The notes under the pieces were generated by a model. That model had not been told where the DNA came from and did no database searches. It saw only the letters and a program-made list of their open reading frames with translations. From assembly GCA_029891345.1 (NCBI GenBank), contig CM057003.1, positions 9,800,209 through 9,864,208 on the forward strand: DNA of 64,000 nucleotides. Direction: 5' to 3'. The stretch's first letter is position 1. Every line of letters begins with the position of its first letter. A program made the translations under genes and the position numbers. Source of the stretch: Dryococelus australis (lineage: Eukaryota > Arthropoda > Insecta > Phasmatodea > Phasmatidae). Shown one piece after another: positions 57,860 through 64,000 of the stretch.

Positions 57860-60200
57860 CGTTGTCTACGCAAGAAGAGTTGAAATCGACTCAACATTTT
57901 CGACGCAGAAGACGTGGACGACACAGATAGCGCAGAAAAAGGCGAAAAGCTCTGTGATTGGCTGTTGGTGCTATCTATACTCTGCTTGGCGTTAAACGGC
58001 GAACGTGTGAATCCACATTTGCGTTAGTCATCGATTCATCTCTCCCCCACCCCCAACCCCCTGCACCTTAGCGTTTGCTTGTGTTCGTTTCTCCATTTAG
58101 TAAGATAGATAAGCGATTATTAACTTGGCATGATTGCGTCGGCGGCAAATGGATGCGATTACAGAGCTGCTTCAAAATACTCGATCGGAGATTTTTTTTA
58201 CCATTTAAATCCACAAGAAATTTTAGGTTCACGCGATGTCCGATTTTAACACTAAACATGATCTTGCCATGATGGCACAAGAGCATTTTCTTTCACCAAA
58301 GCTCGTGGCAAAGTAAATCACAAAAGCTAGCTAAAAGTAGAACCACATAAACTAACTAAAAGTACTTTATTTTATAATTGTAATATTGTAATTTTTTTGC
58401 ATTATGGAATACAAAAATTAAAATTTTACCTTATAACACACGATTTATAAAGCAAAACTGGCAAAAATAAAAATAATTTACTTTAAGACATGTATATAGC
58501 AATATGAACAAATCTGTATAATCACACAAAGGTATTTTTTTTCGCAATTTTCAAATGTTCAATATAGGAAAATTATTGCGTTAATTGTTATCTCTAGCTG
58601 CTCTTGACATTTCGCCAAATTTATTTTAATTTCCACTGTTTATTTTTTTTGTTATTATGTGTGTCCTACTCTAAAATTGGTAAAAATATTATTTTGGCAT
58701 GACATTATACAATATATATAACTAAACGGAAATATAAAGATTTTTTGTTAGTATATTACATTTCATCTTGAAAACGTTTCATATTTAGCTACAGCTACAG
58801 ACATCGAACGCAACTGAATTGACACAGTTCAAATAACTATTTCCCATTACCTACAATTCATACAAATACTGACTCAGAGCTCAGAAATATCTTTGGTCAT
58901 TCTACGTATTGGTCTTTTAACATTCAATGGTTTCTCTTCATTTCCGCAATGAACATGACCTCCTGGTGCACACAGCTATCGATATCTCTCTAGGCTAATT
59001 TATTACGCTATGCCATTCAATATAATACTGAAGTCAAAAGCAAAACACATGAACGCAAGCAGAATATGATGATCACATCTAGTAAGTAGTCTTCTCATCA
59101 TGCACGCGTTCGTTTTTCTGACCACTCGCCATCAGCAACATATGATACGTTACATATTGCGAACATGTAGTATAAATTAAATCCTTCCCAGGTTTTTATT
59201 AAAATAAATATTTTGTACGAAAATATGATTGTACAAAAATATGCATTAAAAAAAAAAAACACACGTACATGCATAATAAACAAAATAATTTAAATTTACA
59301 TCTTTGAGTTTAATAATGAATTACGTTGTCTGAAAAAAAAAAAAAAAAAAAGTAAAATCTTCCTCGTAGTTCGCCTAGATTACAGTATATGTTGCTTGCG
59401 TATGCCGGGACAGATATATTATTATATGCATTTCGCAGAAAACTGAGCACATTTTAAATCGATTCAAGAAATATCCATGCTTGCAATTACAATTACTTTA
59501 TCGTAAAAAAAATGACAGGGAATTAAGAAAACCAGTTGATTTTTTGAGCCGAAACAAATATTACTGTTTAATTTAATGGTCACTACATTTGGCTTAGTGT
59601 TGTTTTCCACAAAATAGGAGTAAGAAATGACAACATAATTAAGTATTTGTAAAATTCTGAAAATTTCAAAACCTTATTTTATTAACATATTATTACTAGT
59701 GTTGAAATCCTTGGCGATGTTAACCTATACGCATGGAGATACACATTAGTCTAAAATAGGAAAATAAGGAGGCATTTTAAAGAATAGTTATAAAATCAGG
59801 AACACTAAATTAGTGCAGCATTATTTACACACACATAAACGCAATGCGAAATTTAAATTGCTGTATATGCTTTAAAAATAACAGGGCCTATGTTTACAAA
59901 CCAAATTAAATTACTAGCAATTTTTTTCTTTGATATTCATCTAGGTCATACGTGAAAAGAGAAAATATCTCGTTTTGCTAAAAGCCGATGTATTCAATTT
60001 TACTGCGTTTGATCACCTTAAGAAATGCAGGTATCCGGTTTTTCAGTGATTTTATCCATTAAGAAAAGAATTAAAAAGTTCATATTCTTGAAGAGTATGG
60101 ACGTTGTGTGTGGAGATAGAGAGTACAAAATTCCTGGTAGCCGAAGGCGGTCGTTGTCGGCTGTTCTTATTACCTGACGCGGTCAGCAAGCGTGTGAAGT
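57860..60200. other. AT-rich sequence, no gene supported
   Basis: No recognisable features except homopolymer runs (A-run at 59333-59351). Confidence 0.5.
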
Positions 60201-60220
60201 GGACGGTCTGAACGGAACAA

Positions 60221-60438
60221 CTTAAGATGCGACGAGGGCGAAGCGAGGTGAGTACGGAACAGCACAGGAATGAAAGGGAAGAGAGGAAACGGGATATCCC
60301 CGAGGAAACCCACCGACCTGCGGCATCGTCCAGCCGCGGTTCCCACGCGCGAGGATCCGGGAGCGGCCCCCCGCAGGATATCGAACCCGGCTTGCTCTAT
60401 TCGGAGGCGAGTGCTCCAGCCATTGCGCCACCGCGGCG
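60221..60438 (-). mobile_element. tRNA-derived SINE, family 1, copy 3, minus strand
   Basis: On the minus strand the head is CGCCGCGGTGGCGCAATGGC (A box), with GGGTTCGATATCCTG (B box). The body follows with GATGCCGCAGGTCGG, TTTCCTCGGGGATATCCCG, TTTCATTCCTGTGCTG and CTCGCTTCGCCCTCGTCGC. It matches the copies at 10.1 and 11.5 kb and is the most GC-rich of the three. Confidence 0.85.
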
Positions 60439-60449
60439 TCGGCAAGCAC

Positions 60450-60760
60450 GCGTACTTACGAGCGCTACGCATCCAAGGCATAAAGTTCTGTGTCTCCAGG
60501 GGCTGAGAGAAAACGGGTCGTTCCGTGGTGAGGCGTGCGGGGGTGGCGGGGTTTGGTGGGAGATCGGAGCGTAGATGGTGCCTAAAAGGGCGTGAGAATT
60601 TATGCGCCCGGTTCTTTTAAAAATGTGTTTATCATGGCGACACCACTTGCAGAGAGGGTTTTCGGGGTGGGAGTAGGAGGGTTGGCTCGTAAATGGCACT
60701 GAGAAGGGGGAGGGGGGTGTGAAAAGGGGTTGGATTTACGGAGGCAGAAACTGATGAGAG
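60450..60760. other. GC-rich, G-biased island
   Basis: It holds GGGGGTGGCGGGG and GAAGGGGGAGGGGGG words. Possible G-quadruplex on the plus strand. Frames are low-complexity by-products. Confidence 0.4.
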
Positions 60761-60764
60761 CTAT

Positions 60765-62205
60765 TAGCTGTTATTTACTGGCCTGGAAACTCCGAGTCAT
60801 CGTAATTGACAAACATTAGTACCGGAGTAGCCATGGACATCCGTAACACTGGCGACGCAACTATAATTACTTGATTAGCAACTCATTCGTAACAAGTTCA
60901 CTCATTCCTGTGATAAAGCGAGAATTGGTGTAAGCTGGGCAAAGAAATAAAAAAAGGGCGACCACTAGCAAATGAACGGGAATGGAGAAAATCCTGAGTG
61001 CATGCGTCAAAGAAAGATAACTGGAAACTTGCTGAGCTAAAAATTTTCAGTCGGGAGACAAAAAAAAATGGATATACGAGAATAAAGAATTAGCGAAAAT
61101 GTATTGTAGCCCATGAACAGTATTTTATAGAGAAGTAAGGGGAGTCAGTAAACAATGCACCGTGCTGAAGATAAATATTGGTCTGGCTAATTTATACACC
61201 ATTGGATTATCCTTAAAAAAAAGCAAAGGACGTATGAAACCAGTATGATGTTTAACCTGAAATCTATAATAAACTGTTTTTTTTTTTAAGAGAAGCCCGG
61301 CAATTTTCTGCCAGCAATTCTTAAAAATATTTTATCGTTTTTACAGTTATCGATACTCCTGATTTTTATATTTAATTCAAATACTTAGATTTTTAAGATG
61401 AAAGGAAATGCAGACCCCAGTGACGTAAATGTTATCATTCAGTTCCTACAAAAGAAGATAATGAGAATCAATTGTGGCACTCCGATATGCGATATTATTT
61501 TTCTGTGACGGTACAGTATATTTGTTACATCATGAGGACCCTGTAAATCTTACGAGTATTTTAATTAATAGTCATATTGGAAAGTGCCAGTAATACTAAA
61601 TTATTGTATCGCTTGATGAAGTATGTGATCAAAGAAACTCTTTAAGTACTGAGGGTTCATTGGAGAACAGCATATGAGTAGTAAAAAAACAATAAAATAG
61701 AATCAATATTACAAGTTGCTAACAATTCAAAGAATTTGGTGAAGTTCAGCGATAGAAAATTACTCTGGAGAAATAATACATAAGCCAAAAATTAAAATCA
61801 CTTAGGTGTACATGTTATTTCAGCCCACGCATTGCTTTCATCATAATGTCACAGCCCTTTTATAAAATGCATGGAAATCAAATGACTGAGACGAAGCATC
61901 GATACATTGCTCGTCCGAAGAGCTAGCTTTAATAAAAAAAAAAAAAAAAGTGACGAGCTCATTATACACAACCACCATATTTATTGAAAGGAAAGATTTT
62001 TAACCACGGAGAAGGTAGTAGGCAGTCATTGTTAAGACTCGAGCCTACACCAGATGTCAGTTCGAACTGGATGGGATAGTGCGAGGCGAGTCAGATGGAG
62101 CACATTGGGTACGGCGAAGTGACACAATACTAGAGATGATACAAACATGTACAATGGGAATCAATACTACAGATGACACACGCAAGAACGAAACAGTTAC
62201 AACTC
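60765..62205. other. No gene seen; A-run at 61932-61947
   Basis: Block 60780-60920 is less AT-rich, with TAATTG and TAATTAC words, and could be regulatory. The rest is AT-rich. A run of 16 A follows GAGCTAGCTTTAAT near 61932. Confidence 0.4.
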
Positions 62206-62215
62206 TTTAGGAACC

Positions 62216-62400
62216 TGTGAGAGTCCGTAGAGGTAACACACTGGACTTGCATCCGGAAAAAAACCCCGGGTTCGACTCCCTGTCCAGCCATACCGATTTC
62301 AGTTTCAAATGGTTTTCGAAAATCACACCAGGCCAATGCTCGGTTAGTATTTTTTATTACATTCCATGGCCGCCTCATTGCGTGATCCTGAATTGCAGAG
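62216..62400 (+). mobile_element. tRNA-derived SINE, family 2, plus strand
   Basis: GAGTCCGTAGAGGTAACACA is the A-box region and CCCCGGGTTCGACTCCCTG the B box. The body CCGATTTCAGTTTC, GAAAATCACACCAGGCCAAT, GCTCGG matches the minus-strand copy at 57.0 kb. It lies about 40 bp before a full MITE. Confidence 0.8.
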
Positions 62401-62441
62401 CCGCTCGTTCACTCCCATGCTCTGCCCATTGCACGGTGGTA

Positions 62442-62860
62442 TAGGCTGTTCACGGTAAAATTAGCACTTTTGAAAGCCCTGCTTAAGATCTACTTGTGTG
62501 CACGTGGTGTATTCTTCCGGTTTTTGTAAAATTAACACTGCCTTGGGCCTCGTCACTTTATTCATGCGTCGGTCAAGCGAAAATGTGAAATTATTATAAA
62601 AGTAAATATTTTACAAATCTACTAATTTTATACGCCGATGCATAAAAAAGAGAAAACGAAAGAAATAGTTTAACTTATCACAAATGGTCACCGGATATTT
62701 TTTTATTCGACGTTAAGATATCGAGCTATTTTCGACCCATTGTTACCAACTTCACTGGGGGTATGTCACTCAGTGTGTCCGTTTAAATATATGCAGGCAG
62801 GGGCAGTGACTTTTTTCTAAGTTTGATTTCAAAAGTGCTCACTATATCGTGAACAGTCTT
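62442..62860 (+). mobile_element. MITE family A, best full copy
   Basis: The left end TAGGCTGTTCACGGTAAAAT, then TAGCACTTTTGAAAGCCCTG, and the right end TTTCAAAAGTGCTCACTATA, then TCGTGAACAGTCTT, have TA at 62440-62441 and 62861-62862. The interior carries every family landmark: AAGATCTACTTGTGTGCACG, TGTATTCTTCCGG, GGGCCTCGTCACTTTATTC, CATGCGTCGGTCAAGCG, ACCAACTTCACTGGGG and ATGCAGGCAGGGGCAGTG. Length is 419 bp with no frame, so it is non-autonomous. Confidence 0.92.
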
Positions 62861-62869
62861 TAGCCTGTA

Positions 62870-64000
62870 TTACTCTCCACGCAGATGCATCGTGACTCGA
62901 GCGATCAAGCCCTATCGCTTTCAGACTATAAAATAATTCTAATTTTAGTCGCACATTTCTAATCTAGAAAATCCTTTACATTAAGCATTAAATGTATTAA
63001 CCATCACCCTTTCCTCTTTGCTTTGCAAAGGCTTCCTTCGTTATTGTTTTTCAACACATAGTGACATTTTCTCCAGACTCACTTCATCTGCCATCTTGCT
63101 CAACGCTGCTTACGTGGTGCGTTTTCAATCCGAAACAAAACAACAAATAAAAATATTCCCAAGATGCAAGTCATAAGCACGGACTAGTCTTATATTACAA
63201 AACATTAAATAACGAGCGTAATAATTTAAATTGCCGCATTTGATGTTAAAACTTCCATAATATCGTTGGAACTATTTTCCGCCGCAATTATTTGTATGGA
63301 CCGACTGACCAACTAGTGATCTTGGCTTCTCGCTAACAGTGTTTAGCTCTGCTGCCACCTTGGAATGGAGGAAGTATAATTAACACAGTTGTCTAAACGT
63401 GAAGCTACACCGGAACAATCTATTTCTGAAGTTGGTAAACTTTCTGAGGTTCTCGGTGTTTCAGAGATTAGGCCAGCATGCTTCAAACTCTATGAATGCG
63501 ATGTCAAACGCTGCTGGCGCAGTAAAGTACGGCACATTCATAAATGTCGCCAGTGGCTCAAGCATTACAATTTCGTACTCAAACGTAAAAAGACAATTTA
63601 TATTTTTTTAAAAAGTTTTAAACTTTTATTGTTATTAAAATTGTGTGTTGAAGTGTTTTCGGTGGCAATGCATTTTAAATATATGATTTGAGGATTCGGA
63701 CGTATTCGGTAGTGCTCGGGTATTTTCGCCAGTTGGACCGAGAGCTCTCGGGCGAACTCGGCTTTTTTTTCCCCCCCCGTTATACCGGTTTGCAGTTACG
63801 ACTGCGAAGTCTTTGTTCATGATTGGTCGTTTCTGTCGTCTGTCAGACAGAGGTTAAGGTACTTTTGTACTCGTATTTACTTTTCTTACTACATATAGTT
63901 TCAATTACTGGTAAGGTTTCTATTCGCACTACTTAATCTATGGCGCGACGCTCCCATTAACTTGAAAATTTACTACAGTTGTGTACAAGTATATATGCGG
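62870..64000. other. No gene supported
   Basis: Two overlapping frames (63389-63691, 63399-63611) have no recognised domain. A C-run lies at 63771-63778. Confidence 0.45.

Noticed and set aside
60170-60506. Overlapping frames of 75-115 codons at 60.2-60.6 kb
   Set aside because: They are open frames across a GC-rich SINE and its neighbouring island, not genes.

Overview
The window is AT-rich eukaryotic DNA, most likely from an insect. The evidence is Tc1/mariner-size MITEs with TA target sites, hAT and ISL2EU-like elements, tRNA-derived SINEs, a pogo-type transposase and an arthropod-type multicopy transposase-like gene. A large-genome hemimetabolous insect (stick insect, cockroach or orthopteran relative) is my guess, but the sequence does not fix the species. 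I found no host protein-coding gene that I can defend; almost all open frames are short and chance-like or low in complexity. The window reads as intergenic or intronic sequence full of transposon remains.

Layout. 1-4 kb: AT-rich DNA, a G-rich island (1.6-2.15 kb) and a MITE fragment. 4.3-6.4 kb: a decayed pogo/Tigger-like transposase on the minus strand with a 39-bp (13-residue) coding minisatellite near its C-terminus. 8.5-13 kb: an inverted-repeat element, two SINEs and a GC island, ending in a promoter-like repeat that recurs at 55.8 kb. 15-22.6 kb: a dense cluster of MITEs, including one MITE inside another and a hAT MITE with a perfect 8-bp target duplication. 22.7-23.3 kb: a poly-C-rich island. 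28-31.2 kb: a 28-bp minisatellite, a foldback element with arms of about 200 bp, and a nine-copy 62-bp minisatellite. 32.7-33.4 kb: a CACTA-like inverted-repeat element. 33.4-40.4 kb: mostly plain AT-rich DNA.

40.4-47.5 kb is a second transposon cluster: MITE families A and C, an ISL2EU-like element abutting a MITE, and a second hAT MITE with a perfect 8-bp duplication. 48.3-50.2 kb carries a decayed transposase-like gene with a CxC cluster and an FSDG..GQNKN motif. 52.9-53.7 kb is a MITE interrupted by a retroposon-like insert that holds five tandem tRNA-type A boxes. 57-57.4 kb has a SINE in a 172-bp tandem duplication, next to another MITE. 60.2 and 62.2 kb hold two more SINEs, the last followed by a full MITE.

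The dominant signal is one related set of MITEs (called A, B and C here) sharing TA target sites and an outer inverted repeat built on CTGTTCACGGTAAA. At least eight near-full A/B copies plus an internally inserted B copy, four C copies and several fragments are visible. The pogo-like transposase also belongs to the TA-target Tc1/mariner/pogo group, but no terminal match ties it to these MITEs.
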